Positions 36,687-45,876 of a stretch of DNA of 64,000 nucleotides are shown one piece after another. The stretch is taken from the NCBI GenBank assembly GCA_003054665.1, contig QAYY01000003.1:558001-622000 (forward strand), written 5' to 3'. The position numbers were made by a program, and so were the translations under genes. The notes beneath the pieces were generated by a model, which worked only from the letters and a program-made list of their open reading frames with translations, made no database searches and was not told the origin of the DNA. Source of the stretch: Opitutaceae bacterium EW11. GTDB taxonomy: Bacteria; Verrucomicrobiota; Verrucomicrobiia; Opitutales; Opitutaceae. Position 1 is the first letter of the stretch; each line of letters starts with the position of its first letter.

Positions 36687-38567
36687 TTATTCTACGCCTG
36701 AGGCGAGGTTGCGGTACGCGGGTTCGAGGCCAGCCCGGGCCTTGATCTCCTCGGAGACGGAAGGACCGTTGTTCACCCACACGTTGCCGGGGCCTGTCGC
36801 GTTCTGGAGAAATTTCTCGTCCGGGCACCAGTTGTCGCGCACCTGAACGAACGAGGTGCCTTCGTCGGTGTAGAGGTAAAACCAGTGATCGGGCCGGTCG
36901 ACGTAGGGCGACATGGCGATGCTGTGTACGACGTTTTCGGAGATCACCGTGCCCGGCTGTGCCGAAAGCGTGTAGATGCCGGCCAGGTCGCACATGCGGG
37001 TGCCGACGTGGTGAATCAGGTTTGCGTGAATGCGGTGATTGCGCGCGGTGTTGAGCGTCCGGGTCCAGCCCCAACCCACGCTGATGCCGGTGTACGAGGC
37101 GTCGCGGATTTCGTTGTGCGCCACCGTGACGTCGCGGGCGAAGCCCACCGCGATTCCGGCACAGCCCCAGTCTTCGTTGGCGCAGTCGGAAATCAGATTG
37201 TTCGCGATGCGATTGCGCGCGGCGACCTGGCGTTCGTCGGCCGGCTCGTACGGGAGGTGGGCCTCGCGTCCGGCGTCGGAAAACGTTCCCACCAGGATGG
37301 CGTTGCCGCCGATGTCGCGGAAAACACAGCCTTCGATCCGGCTGTCGGTGACCGCCGTGCCCAGGTCGACGGCGTTCATGGCGAGCTGCTCGAACCGACA
37401 GCGCTCGAACGCGACGTGACGGGCGCCAACGGCGATGATCGCGGCGGGCGGGTGCCCGACCCAATCCTGATTGTCCAGCTTGTGCCAGTCGGGCGTGCCC
37501 GGAGGCGTCAGCCGGTACGCGTCCATGAGATACAGTCCGAGCTGCAGCGGAACGTGCCCGGAGAGGGAGGGGCGCAGCCACGACGTGTGGCGGAAGGCGA
37601 GGCCGCGGAATTCGACGTGCAAAACGGGGGCGTCGGCGCTGCCGGCCACCACGACGAGCGTTTCCAGCGCCGGAAGAACGGGCGATACGCGGTTCGGGTC
37701 TTCGTCGCCGACCGGCCAATACACGATGCGGCCGTCCGGCTGTTGGTACCATTCGCCGGGCTGGTCGAGGAATTCGATCCGGTTGGCGAGGAAGAAGGCG
37801 CCGGCGCCCTTCGGCGGGAGGATCGGCTGCGGCCAGGGATGCTCGAACTCGAGACGACTTTCCGGGGAGTGGAAGGCGAGCTGCGCGAGGCCGTTTTCCA
37901 CCCGGGCGGATTTCACGCGGAGAACGGCGATTTCCCACTGCTGCTGTACGATGACCTCGAGCCCGCGCGGGTCGCCGGGCGGAAGGAGTGCCGACGGAAT
38001 TCCGACGGTTCGCGCGGCGACGTTCCAGGTGCGCAGGTGCTCCATCGTGCCCGCGTTCGGCGTCCGAGCGCGGGTGCTCTTGCGGTCGCCCGACCACAAC
38101 GCACGGATTTCGAGGGTGCGTCCGTTGAACGTCACAGGCTCGCTCACCCAGACATGTGCCCGGGCCGCCTCAGGCAGGCCGGGAATTGCCTCGGCCGACC
38201 GGCGCCAGACCCCCGCGGCCACTCCGCCGCTGAGTACTGGCAACTCGCCCGGCGCGGCCTCGATGACGGTTGGAACTTCGGCGGTGCCGGAATCCTCGGA
38301 CCGGATCAGGAGCGGTTCCCCGAGAGCGTAGGTGCCGCCGCGAAGGACGATGTGGGCGCCGCCTCCCAGCGACGCGTCCTTCAGCCGGCGCGCTTCGCGC
38401 AACCGGCGGAGGGCGAGCGCCGGCGAGGCGAGGGGGGTTTCCCGGGTGCCGGCGTTTGTATCCAAACCATCCGGAGCGACCCAGATCTCAAAGGCATTGC
38501 CCAGTACCGCCGAACTGGCGAAGAGAGCAAAAAGGGCCCAGGCTCGAAGGGGGTGGGGCGTCTTCAT
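36687..38567 (-). CDS. Secreted right-handed beta-helix protein, GH141-like
   Basis: The 626-residue protein starts at ATG 38567 with a signal peptide (PLRAWALFALFASSAVLGNA). The mature N-terminus EIWVAPDGLDTNAGTRETPL, then HIVLRGGTYALGEPLLIRSE, DSGTAEVPTVIEAAPGELPV and LSGGVAAGVW, is the pattern of parallel beta-helix glycosidases such as family GH141. Helix repeats follow (NRIANNLISDCANEDWGCAG, VTVAHNEIRDASYTGISVG, HRIHANLIHHVG). GH141 members act on plant cell-wall glycans including pectic chains. The neighbouring sugar island supports a role in plant polysaccharide breakdown. Other beta-helix lyases or hydrolases remain possible. Confidence 0.8.
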   Translation of the reverse strand: MKTPHPLRAWALFALFASSAVLGNAFEIWVAPDGLDTNAGTRETPLASPALALRRLREARRLKDASLGGGAHIVLRGGTYALGEPLLIRSEDSGTAEVPTVIEAAPGELPVLSGGVAAGVWRRSAEAIPGLPEAARAHVWVSEPVTFNGRTLEIRALWSGDRKSTRARTPNAGTMEHLRTWNVAARTVGIPSALLPPGDPRGLEVIVQQQWEIAVLRVKSARVENGLAQLAFHSPESRLEFEHPWPQPILPPKGAGAFFLANRIEFLDQPGEWYQQPDGRIVYWPVGDEDPNRVSPVLPALETLVVVAGSADAPVLHVEFRGLAFRHTSWLRPSLSGHVPLQLGLYLMDAYRLTPPGTPDWHKLDNQDWVGHPPAAIIAVGARHVAFERCRFEQLAMNAVDLGTAVTDSRIEGCVFRDIGGNAILVGTFSDAGREAHLPYEPADERQVAARNRIANNLISDCANEDWGCAGIAVGFARDVTVAHNEIRDASYTGISVGWGWTRTLNTARNHRIHANLIHHVGTRMCDLAGIYTLSAQPGTVISENVVHSIAMSPYVDRPDHWFYLYTDEGTSFVQVRDNWCPDEKFLQNATGPGNVWVNNGPSVSEEIKARAGLEPAYRNLASGVE

Positions 38568-38794
38568 GGCGCGTGTACCTGGATCCGGCAGCCTCCCGGC
38601 GCCAAGCAAAAACGCAGGACTGGCTTCGGCGTTTTCCTCCGAAAACACTTAGGATCCGGGCAATAGTGGGCCAAATCTCGGAAGAGAAACGGGAATCTCT
38701 GCTGTAGTTTTCGCCAACCCCTCGGCAGCCCCGCCGCAATCCACCCATCGCGAGCCGGATATTGTCCGCACGGGCCAGCAACCGCACGACACCG

Positions 38795-39874
38795 ATGAAG
38801 AAACTTGGCTTGGGCGTACTTGGACTTGGCGAGGGTCGGAGCATCATCTCCGCCGGAATGCAGAGCCCGCTCTGGGAGGTGACTGCGCTGTGCGATCTCA
38901 ACGAGGATCTCTGCCGTCAGCGCTGCGCCGAGTTCGGGCTGAAGCGCTACACCACGTCGATGGACGAACTGCTGGCGGATCCGAACGTCGACGTGGTCGG
39001 CATCTACACGCCGGACCAGCTCCACGCGCAGCACGTCGTCCGCGCGCTCTCCGCGGGGAAACATGTCGTCTGCACGAAGCCGTTTCTCGACAACCTGAAA
39101 CACGCGAAAAGCGTTCTCGACGCGGCGGCCCGGAGCGGAAAGCGGGTGATGGTCGGGCAGAGCTCCCGGCATTTCGCGCCGTTCGCCCGGCAGCGGGAGC
39201 ATTTTCAGTCGGGAGTGTTCGGCGACTTGATCACGGTCGAAGCCTATTACCACGCCGACCACCGGTGGTTTCTGAAAAAGCCCTGGGCCAAGCTGGATTC
39301 GTTCAGGTGGCTCTACGGCTGCATCAGCCACCCGGGCGACCTGCTTCGCTGGTATCTTCCCGACGTCGACGAAGTGATGGGGTATTCGCTCCTCAGTCCG
39401 AACGGCCGGGAGCTCGGTCTCGTCCATCCGGATACGTTTCATTTTGTGGTGAAGGCGAAGAGCGGCCTCATCGGCCGGGTCAGCGGCGCCTACTCCGGAC
39501 CGGTGGTGCCGACGACGAGGGACAGCAACATGAGCTGCATCCTCCGCGCGGCGAAGGGCGCGAGTCAGGCGGACTATTTCGACCTCAGGTACGCCTGGAA
39601 GATCGAGCACCAGTCGGTGCTCGAGACGTTCGAGGACCGCGACGACTACTTCTTCCGGTTCGGCGGACACTCCCACCACGCGGGCGAATACCAGAACTAC
39701 CTCGAGTATTTCGCCCGTTGTGTCGAAAGCGGCGAGACTCCGAGACCTGACGTGTCGGAGGGAATCGTCACCGTCGCGATGATGCAGGCGATGGAGGAAT
39801 CGTCGCAGACGGGCCGCCCGGTGCGCGTCGCCGACGTGCTCGTCCGGCACGGCCTGGGCGACCTCGCCGGCTGA
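38795..39874 (+). CDS. Gfo/Idh/MocA-family NAD(P)-dependent oxidoreductase
   Basis: A 359-residue protein from ATG 38795. The Rossmann domain has LGLGVLGLGEGRSIISAGM, ALCDLNEDLCRQRCAEFGL, DVVGIYTPDQLHAQHVVRAL and the cofactor/active-site GKHVVCTKPFLDN (the Lys of the usual EKP is kept, Glu replaced by Thr). The C-terminal substrate domain has GCISHPGDLLRWYLPDVDEV. Family members oxidise or reduce sugars, sugar acids or inositols. It is the first gene of a block with a sugar ABC transporter; the next gene begins 33 bp downstream. The substrate is probably the sugar imported by that transporter. Confidence 0.92.
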   Translation: MKKLGLGVLGLGEGRSIISAGMQSPLWEVTALCDLNEDLCRQRCAEFGLKRYTTSMDELLADPNVDVVGIYTPDQLHAQHVVRALSAGKHVVCTKPFLDNLKHAKSVLDAAARSGKRVMVGQSSRHFAPFARQREHFQSGVFGDLITVEAYYHADHRWFLKKPWAKLDSFRWLYGCISHPGDLLRWYLPDVDEVMGYSLLSPNGRELGLVHPDTFHFVVKAKSGLIGRVSGAYSGPVVPTTRDSNMSCILRAAKGASQADYFDLRYAWKIEHQSVLETFEDRDDYFFRFGGHSHHAGEYQNYLEYFARCVESGETPRPDVSEGIVTVAMMQAMEESSQTGRPVRVADVLVRHGLGDLAG

Positions 39875-39907
39875 ACGCGGATTCCCGCCGCGCGCCCAAC
39901 TCCCGCC

Positions 39908-40942
39908 ATGACGCGCAACAATCGTTTTCTCCTCATCGCTCTGGCCGCGCTCATCGTGTGCCTGGGCTCGATCAAACTCCTGCAGCAGCGCCGCGCTGCA
40001 GCCCTGGAGCCGATCGTTCTGTATCTGCCGCTGCCCCACCCATACTGCACGGCGGTGGGCAAAGGCGGCGAAGCCTACTCGCGCGACCATGGCGTCTCGG
40101 TGCGGGTGGTGGTGGGCCAGGAAAGCACGCAGGCGAACGTAAGCACGAATATCGAAAGCCTGTTCACCCTCGGCTACGGTGCCTTTGCCGTGTATCCGGT
40201 GGATCCCGCCGGAGCGAAGGGGCTTTTTCACCGGCTTCACGCCGCGGGGCGCCACGTCGTGGCGTACGGGGCGGAACCCGAGCGCGGAACGGAGACCCCG
40301 TTTGCCGTCGCGACCGACACGCGCCGGGCGGCAACCGCTGCCGCCGAGAAGCTCGTGCGGCTCTTGAACGGTCAGGGGCGAATCCTCGATGTGCTGGAGT
40401 CGTCGACCGACGCCAACACCCCGATTCGTCGGTCCGCGATCGAGGCGGTGGTGGCGCGTCATCCGGGCGTGAGTATTGCGCAGACGGTCGGCGACGTGAC
40501 GACGGAGCAGAAGGCGCGGGAAAAGATCGAAAGCGCCCTGGTGGCCCGTGGCGACGAGATCGACGGCGTCATCTGCACCGGCTACACGACCACCGTGGCC
40601 GCGGCGCTGCTCCTTGCGGAACACAACCGGCGGTCGGGTGCGAAGCGGATACGATTTGTGGGGCTCGACACCGACGAGCGTGTCCTGGCTGCGATTCGAG
40701 ACGGCTGGGTGGACGCGACCGTGGCGCAGAATCCGTTCGGGCACGGCTATCTCTCGTGCGCGCTGCTCGACCTGCTCCGGCAGGGTTGGATTCCGAGGTC
40801 CGCATACACCTTCGTCGACTCCGGCTCGGTCGTGGTCACGCGCGAGAACGTCGATTCGTTCCAAGGCGGGATCGAAAAGGCGACGGCGGAAATCCTGGCG
40901 GAGTTGAAAACGAAATACCTCCGAGCGCCGGCAGGCGGGTGA
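39908..40942 (+). CDS. Sugar ABC transporter periplasmic-binding protein (RbsB type)
   Basis: The 344-residue protein has an N-terminal hydrophobic anchor or signal (NRFLLIALAALIVCLGSIKL) and the two-lobed Peripla_BP_4 fold: GGEAYSRDHGVSVRVVVG, ESLFTLGYGAFAVYPVDPAG, GRILDVLESSTDANTPIRRS, IDGVICTGYTTTVAAALLLA and TVAQNPFGHGYLSCALLDLL. It should capture a monosaccharide in the periplasm for the ATPase and permease encoded directly downstream (3-bp gap to the next gene). The sugar cannot be told from sequence. Confidence 0.92.
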   Translation: MTRNNRFLLIALAALIVCLGSIKLLQQRRAAALEPIVLYLPLPHPYCTAVGKGGEAYSRDHGVSVRVVVGQESTQANVSTNIESLFTLGYGAFAVYPVDPAGAKGLFHRLHAAGRHVVAYGAEPERGTETPFAVATDTRRAATAAAEKLVRLLNGQGRILDVLESSTDANTPIRRSAIEAVVARHPGVSIAQTVGDVTTEQKAREKIESALVARGDEIDGVICTGYTTTVAAALLLAEHNRRSGAKRIRFVGLDTDERVLAAIRDGWVDATVAQNPFGHGYLSCALLDLLRQGWIPRSAYTFVDSGSVVVTRENVDSFQGGIEKATAEILAELKTKYLRAPAGG

Positions 40943-40945
40943 ACG

Positions 40946-42451
40946 ATGCTGGAGTTGAAAGCCATTTCGAAGGGATTCCCCGGCGTTCGCGCGCTGCAGG
41001 ATGTCTCGCTGACATTCCTGCCGGGGGAAATCCACGGCCTGATGGGCGAAAACGGCGCGGGGAAAAGCACCGCGATCAAGATCGCCGGAGGCATTCATGT
41101 GCCGGATACGGGCGACGTGGTGTTGAACGGGAGGAGGGTCGTCTTCCGCGATTGTCGCGAGGCGCTGGCGCACGGAGTCGGACTGGTCAGCCAGGAGCTG
41201 TTCGTGATCCCGGATGCGAGCGTGGCGGAAAACATTCTGCTCGAGAGGTGGGTTACGCGGATGCCGGGCGTGATCGATTGGCACGCGACGCGGGCCGAGG
41301 CGGTGCGGCAGATGCGGCGCGTCGGTCTCGACGTCGATCCGGAACTTCCCGTGAGAAACCTGAGCGCGGCGCAAAAGCAGCTGGTGCAGATCGCCAAGGC
41401 GCTCACCGCCCGGGCGAGCGTGTTGCTTCTCGACGAGCCGACCAGCTGCCTGACGGAGCATGAAGTCACCAAGCTCTACGGCCTCCTGCGGGAACTGCGT
41501 GCGACGGGGGTGGTGCTGGTTTTTGTGTCCCACAAGCTCGAGGAGGTTTTCGCCCTCTGCGACCGCGTGACGGTGCTGCGCGACGGGCGTTTTGTCGGCA
41601 CGCGGGAAACGTCGAAGCTCAGCCCGGCCGAACTCGTCACGATGATGATCGGCCGGGAGTGCAACGACGATCACCTCGGCCGCCTGGCGCCGGACTGGTC
41701 GCAGCCGGTGCTTCAGGCGGACCACCTCTGCCGGGCGGGAAAGGTGAACGACGCCAGCTTCACGCTCCATCGCGGCGAGATTCTCGGATTCTACGGGCTG
41801 ATCGGCTCGGGCCGCACCGAACTCGCGCGGGTGATCGTGGGCGAGGATCGGATCGATGCGGGCCGCATTCTCGTTCGCGGCGAGGCGGCGAAGATCGAGA
41901 GCGTACGCGACAGCCTTTACCGGCATCGGATCGGTTACGTGACGGAGAACCGCAAGGAGGAGGGACTGTTTCTCCACGATTCGGTGAGGATGAACTTGTC
42001 GGTTGCAGTCTGGCCGAGGCTTCGGTCGGGCCTTCTGCGCGCGATTGGGGTCGAGCGCGAGGAGCAGCTCGCCCGAGACCAAATCGCTTCGCTTCGAGTG
42101 AAAACGTCGTCGGCCGAGCAGGCGGTGGGCACGCTCAGCGGCGGTAATCAGCAGAAGGTGAGCATCGGCAAGTGGCTCGCCGCCGACTGCGACATCCTGA
42201 TCGTCGACGAGCCCACGGTGGGCGTGGACGTCGGCGCAAAGCAGCAGATCCACCAGCTGATCTGGGACCTCGCCGCGCGCGGCGGAAAATCGCTGATCGT
42301 GATCTCGTCCGACTTGCCCGAACTGGTTCGCCTCGCGAACCGGATCCTGGTTTTCCGCGAGCAGCGGATCGTGGGCGAAGTGCGCGACATCGATACGGCG
42401 AAGAAAACTTACGCCCAGGTGAGCGCGGAAATCGCGCCCCATTTCGCATGA
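40946..42451 (+). CDS. Sugar ABC transporter ATP-binding protein (RbsA type, two ATPase domains)
   Basis: The 501-residue protein has two ABC domains. The first has Walker A GENGAGKSTAIK near residue 34, a divergent signature NLSAAQKQLVQIAKAL, and Walker B SVLLLDEPTSCLTEHE. The second has a degenerate Walker A region (YGLIGSGRTELARVIVG), signature TLSGGNQQKVSIGKWL and Walker B ILIVDEPTVGVDVGAK. This asymmetry is normal for RbsA/MglA/XylG. It energises uptake through the adjacent permease. The stop overlaps the next start as ATGA. Confidence 0.96.
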   Translation: MLELKAISKGFPGVRALQDVSLTFLPGEIHGLMGENGAGKSTAIKIAGGIHVPDTGDVVLNGRRVVFRDCREALAHGVGLVSQELFVIPDASVAENILLERWVTRMPGVIDWHATRAEAVRQMRRVGLDVDPELPVRNLSAAQKQLVQIAKALTARASVLLLDEPTSCLTEHEVTKLYGLLRELRATGVVLVFVSHKLEEVFALCDRVTVLRDGRFVGTRETSKLSPAELVTMMIGRECNDDHLGRLAPDWSQPVLQADHLCRAGKVNDASFTLHRGEILGFYGLIGSGRTELARVIVGEDRIDAGRILVRGEAAKIESVRDSLYRHRIGYVTENRKEEGLFLHDSVRMNLSVAVWPRLRSGLLRAIGVEREEQLARDQIASLRVKTSSAEQAVGTLSGGNQQKVSIGKWLAADCDILIVDEPTVGVDVGAKQQIHQLIWDLAARGGKSLIVISSDLPELVRLANRILVFREQRIVGEVRDIDTAKKTYAQVSAEIAPHFA

Positions 42452-43506
42452 GCGGCCCGGCACAGATTCCTGTCGTTCCCGCCCCGCGTACGTCCGAAAC
42501 CGACGGGCCGCGCAAACGTTTCGGCCAGCGCGATTGGGTGAGCGGACGCACGCTCGGGCTCATCCTTTTCGCAGGCGTGCTGATGATCGTGATGTCGCTG
42601 ATCTCTCCCGGCTTCCTCAGCGCACAGACGTTTTTCAGCCAGTCGCGGTACGTGGCCTTCTACGTCCTCGTGGCGCTCGCGCAGGCGGTCTGTCTGGCCG
42701 CGGGCGATCTCAATCTCGCCGTCGGCGCGGTGGGAAGTCTGGCGACGGTGGCGCTCGGCCTTTCCATGACCTCGCTCGGTCTGCCGCCGATGGCTGCGGC
42801 GTTCGCGGCTCTGGCGCTCGGTCCGCTCACCGGCTGGTTTCAGGGCTGGATCATCACCCGGCTGAGAATCGACGCGTTTATCGTCACGCTTTCGATGATG
42901 TTCGTCTACCTCGGGCTGCGCTCGGGTGTTTCCGGAGGGAATTCGTATCCGATGCCGCCCTCGTTCTGGTGGCTCGGGCAGGGAAGCATCGGGGGCTGGC
43001 TTCCGTACATGGCTCTTCTCGTTCTCGGCGTGCTCTGGATCGTCTCCTTCGTTTACCGGCGGACAGTTTTCGGCCGCAGGCTTCTGGCCACGGGCAGCAA
43101 CCCCGAGGCGGCGCGTCTTTCCGGCATCGATACGCGGCGGATGATTGTGGCCGCTCACGTGCTCTCCGGGACCTTCTCGGCGCTCGCGGCGGTCCTGTGG
43201 GCGTCGTGGTCGGGCAACGCCGCGCCGCAGACGGGCGACGACTGGCTCGTGATCTCGTATGCCGTCTCGATCATCGGCGGCACCGGACTGAAGGGGAACC
43301 TGATCTCACCGCTCGGGATTTTGATGGGTGCGATCATCTTCAAGCTGATCCAGCACTGTCTCGTCATCCTGCGGATCAACGACAACTTCTCGAATACGCT
43401 TCTTGGCGCATTGATCCTTCTCGCCATCGTCGTCGATCGCGCCCGGGAGCATCTCGCCACCCCAACGTCCGCTCGCGAAACGCGACCCCGTGCGGAGACA
43501 AAATGA
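42448..43506 (+). CDS. Sugar ABC transporter permease (RbsC type)
   Basis: A 352-residue inner-membrane protein from ATG 42448, overlapping the ATPase stop by 4 bp. It has 8-10 helices and the family signatures LAAGDLNLAVGAVGSLATVA, IDAFIVTLSMMFVYLGLRSG, RRTVFGRRLLATGSNPEAAR and GIDTRRMIVAAHVLSGTFSA. The last region, ILMGAIIFKLIQHCLVILRI, is also typical. It forms the channel for the sugar bound by the upstream RbsB-type protein. Confidence 0.95.
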   Translation: MSGPAQIPVVPAPRTSETDGPRKRFGQRDWVSGRTLGLILFAGVLMIVMSLISPGFLSAQTFFSQSRYVAFYVLVALAQAVCLAAGDLNLAVGAVGSLATVALGLSMTSLGLPPMAAAFAALALGPLTGWFQGWIITRLRIDAFIVTLSMMFVYLGLRSGVSGGNSYPMPPSFWWLGQGSIGGWLPYMALLVLGVLWIVSFVYRRTVFGRRLLATGSNPEAARLSGIDTRRMIVAAHVLSGTFSALAAVLWASWSGNAAPQTGDDWLVISYAVSIIGGTGLKGNLISPLGILMGAIIFKLIQHCLVILRINDNFSNTLLGALILLAIVVDRAREHLATPTSARETRPRAETK

Positions 43507-45860
43507 AACCCCATTGGCGTCACCTGCTGCTGGCAGGCGCATTATTCGGCAGTTCGATCCGGCTCCTGGCCGAAGATCCCACGCCTCCGGCGGAAGAGAA
43601 AACGGCGGTTCCGGCGGGCCCGCCGCCGTCCGTCGCGGATCTTGCCGACCTCTTTCGGACGTTTCGGACCGATACGGCGGCATTGTCGCCAGATGGCGAA
43701 TACCTGGCCTTCTCGCTTCGTGAGGAAGGTGAGGTATCCGTGGTGATCTTGAACGTGGAGCATCCCGAGACCGCCATGGCGAAAGTGGTCGTCGGCACGG
43801 ACGAATCCTCCACGCCGATGCTCGGCGAGCAGCGGGAGAAAACCCCGGCTGCGATCCGCTGGTTGGGCTGGGTTACCTCCACGCGACTCCTGGTCGACAC
43901 CAATCGCGTTTTCACCTTTTCCGGGGCGGGTGAACACGATTCCTGGACGGTCCTTAGGGGCGCGGTCCTGGGCGTCGATGCCGACGGAAAAAACGGCCGC
44001 GTGTTGGTCACTCCCCGAGATGTGGCGGAGGATGGTTTCGCGATTCCGCCGCCCGAGCGGCATACGGGAGTGGTCACGCCGGATGTGCCGACGGACAGCA
44101 ACGGTCAGCCTAAGTACTCGGAGATGCCTCGCTCGACGACCGACGGGGATCCCGATACGCGCGTTGTACCGTTGCCGGCCGAGGCGGCAGAGTCTCCCGA
44201 GACGGCCCCGCCGACCCACGGCACAGCGACCCCGCGGGAGTTTCACGTCCTCGATTTCGCCGCTGACGACGATCGGTCGGTGTTGATCGCGGCTCGAGGA
44301 TCCCGAGGACACGACGTCTATCGACTCAACGCGGTGACGGGAGATCTGGAACGAGTGAGTCAGGAAATTTACGAGCGCGAGATGCTGCCGTTGCTCGACC
44401 GGACCGGGCGTGCACGCATCGCCATGAGAACGTCCACGCGGACGTCTTTCCCGCACCTGTTCCTTTACGATGTGGCGAAGGCCTTTCGCCGCTGGACGCC
44501 CCTTGACGAAGTGTTCAAAGAAGCGACAGGCGGCGGCTTTTCGGTTTCGCCGGATAATTTTTTCGGCCGGCGCGCGATTCCACTCGGTTTCGACGGCGAT
44601 CCCGACGTGCTCTATTACGCCTCGAACCTCCGGCGGGAGCGGTTCGGGATCTACAGCGTCAATGTGAAGACTGGCAGAGCGATGGAGCGCGCGCTGGAGC
44701 ATCCCCAGGCTGATCTCGTTGGGCCCGGACCGGAGGGCTCTGCTCCGGCAAATACGCTGGTTTTCGACCGGTACCGGCACGTCCTCGCGGGAGTTCGGTA
44801 TCAGGACGCCATGGCCACGACCCTGTGGGTGCGGCCGGAATTCGAGAAACTCCAGCGCAGGTTGGATGCGACGTTCCCCAATCGGGCCGTGCGCATTGTC
44901 GGCTGGGACCGGCAGGAACGGCGTTTCCTTCTCCTGGCGCGCGGACCGAACGATGCCGGTGCGTATTCGCTTTTCGACTCCAAGAGCGGGAAGCTCATCG
45001 AATTCGCGCGCCGGGCTCCGTGGCAGGCGCCGGGAAAGACCTCGAACGCCGCGCCGTTCTCGTTCGCTTCGGTGCACGGCACGAGGCTCGGCGGACTGCT
45101 CATGCTGCCACGGGTCGTTCGCATGACTCCCGTGCCGGTGGCGATCCTCTTCCCGGAGGATCCGTGGGAACGCGTGTCCTCGGAGTACCAGCCCGAGGCA
45201 GAAGCGCTGGCGTCGCTCGGACTCGCCGTGCTCCAGGTCGAAGGACGCGGGACATGGGGGGGCGGCCTGGCCCAGCGCGCCGTGCCGCAGGAGGGGATCG
45301 AGCAGGCGCAGGCGAAGGATGCGCTCGAGGTTCTGGATACGCTCGCGAAAAAGTTCCCGCTCAGCCTGAAACGCGTCGCGGTGATGGGACGCGGCCGCGG
45401 CGCCTACGTGGCGCTGCGGGCCGCCCAATTGCACCCGGAGCGGTTTCGATGCGCGATGGGCCTGGAGCCTACGCTCGACGTCGGCGGTTGGATCGAGGAT
45501 GCCCGATGGAAATGGAAATCCGCGGGACTGCTCACGGAAGGCATCTGGGGCGGACCGGAAGGAGTAAAACGCGCGTCGATTTTCGCGCATCGGGAACCCC
45601 TGACGTCGCCGGTGCTGCTGTTGGCCTATCCCGGTCCGCGCGGAGGCCAGCGAACCTTCGACTATCTTTCCGCGAAGCAGCTCGAACAGCGGCTGACGTC
45701 GGCCGGAACGCCCGTCGTGCTCGGCGACCTGGACGACGATTACGTACAGGGGCTACCGGCGGCGCGCGCCCGGGCGTTTCGGAAAATCGAGGAGTTCATC
45801 AACCTGTACCTCTACGAATACACCGTGAAGGTGGGTGAAACGAAGGCCCTGAAGAATTGA
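43503..45860 (+). CDS. Exported S9 (prolyl oligopeptidase)-like protein with the catalytic triad lost
   Basis: The 785-residue protein has a signal peptide (HWRHLLLAGALFGSSIRLLA). A seven-bladed propeller-like region (~50-540) starts ADLFRTFRTDTAALSPDGEY, and an alpha/beta-hydrolase domain follows (~540-770). In active S9 enzymes the nucleophile lies in GxSxGG. Here the region reads KRVAVMGRGRGAYVALRA, so Ser is replaced by Gly (near residue 631). The Asp strand reads VLLLAYPGPRGG and the His loop reads LGDLDDDYVQGLP, so Asp and His are missing too. It is therefore probably a binding protein. Its start overlaps the permease stop (ATGA), which places it in the sugar transport operon. Confidence 0.88.
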   Translation: MKPHWRHLLLAGALFGSSIRLLAEDPTPPAEEKTAVPAGPPPSVADLADLFRTFRTDTAALSPDGEYLAFSLREEGEVSVVILNVEHPETAMAKVVVGTDESSTPMLGEQREKTPAAIRWLGWVTSTRLLVDTNRVFTFSGAGEHDSWTVLRGAVLGVDADGKNGRVLVTPRDVAEDGFAIPPPERHTGVVTPDVPTDSNGQPKYSEMPRSTTDGDPDTRVVPLPAEAAESPETAPPTHGTATPREFHVLDFAADDDRSVLIAARGSRGHDVYRLNAVTGDLERVSQEIYEREMLPLLDRTGRARIAMRTSTRTSFPHLFLYDVAKAFRRWTPLDEVFKEATGGGFSVSPDNFFGRRAIPLGFDGDPDVLYYASNLRRERFGIYSVNVKTGRAMERALEHPQADLVGPGPEGSAPANTLVFDRYRHVLAGVRYQDAMATTLWVRPEFEKLQRRLDATFPNRAVRIVGWDRQERRFLLLARGPNDAGAYSLFDSKSGKLIEFARRAPWQAPGKTSNAAPFSFASVHGTRLGGLLMLPRVVRMTPVPVAILFPEDPWERVSSEYQPEAEALASLGLAVLQVEGRGTWGGGLAQRAVPQEGIEQAQAKDALEVLDTLAKKFPLSLKRVAVMGRGRGAYVALRAAQLHPERFRCAMGLEPTLDVGGWIEDARWKWKSAGLLTEGIWGGPEGVKRASIFAHREPLTSPVLLLAYPGPRGGQRTFDYLSAKQLEQRLTSAGTPVVLGDLDDDYVQGLPAARARAFRKIEEFINLYLYEYTVKVGETKALKN

Positions 45861-45876
45861 GCGTTTCCGAATTACC

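Noticed and set aside
38564-42463. 1299-residue minus-strand open frame opposite the oxidoreductase and transporter genes
   Set aside because: Its length is remarkable, but it is antisense to three clear protein families and its translation is His/Arg/Asp-rich without any fold signature.
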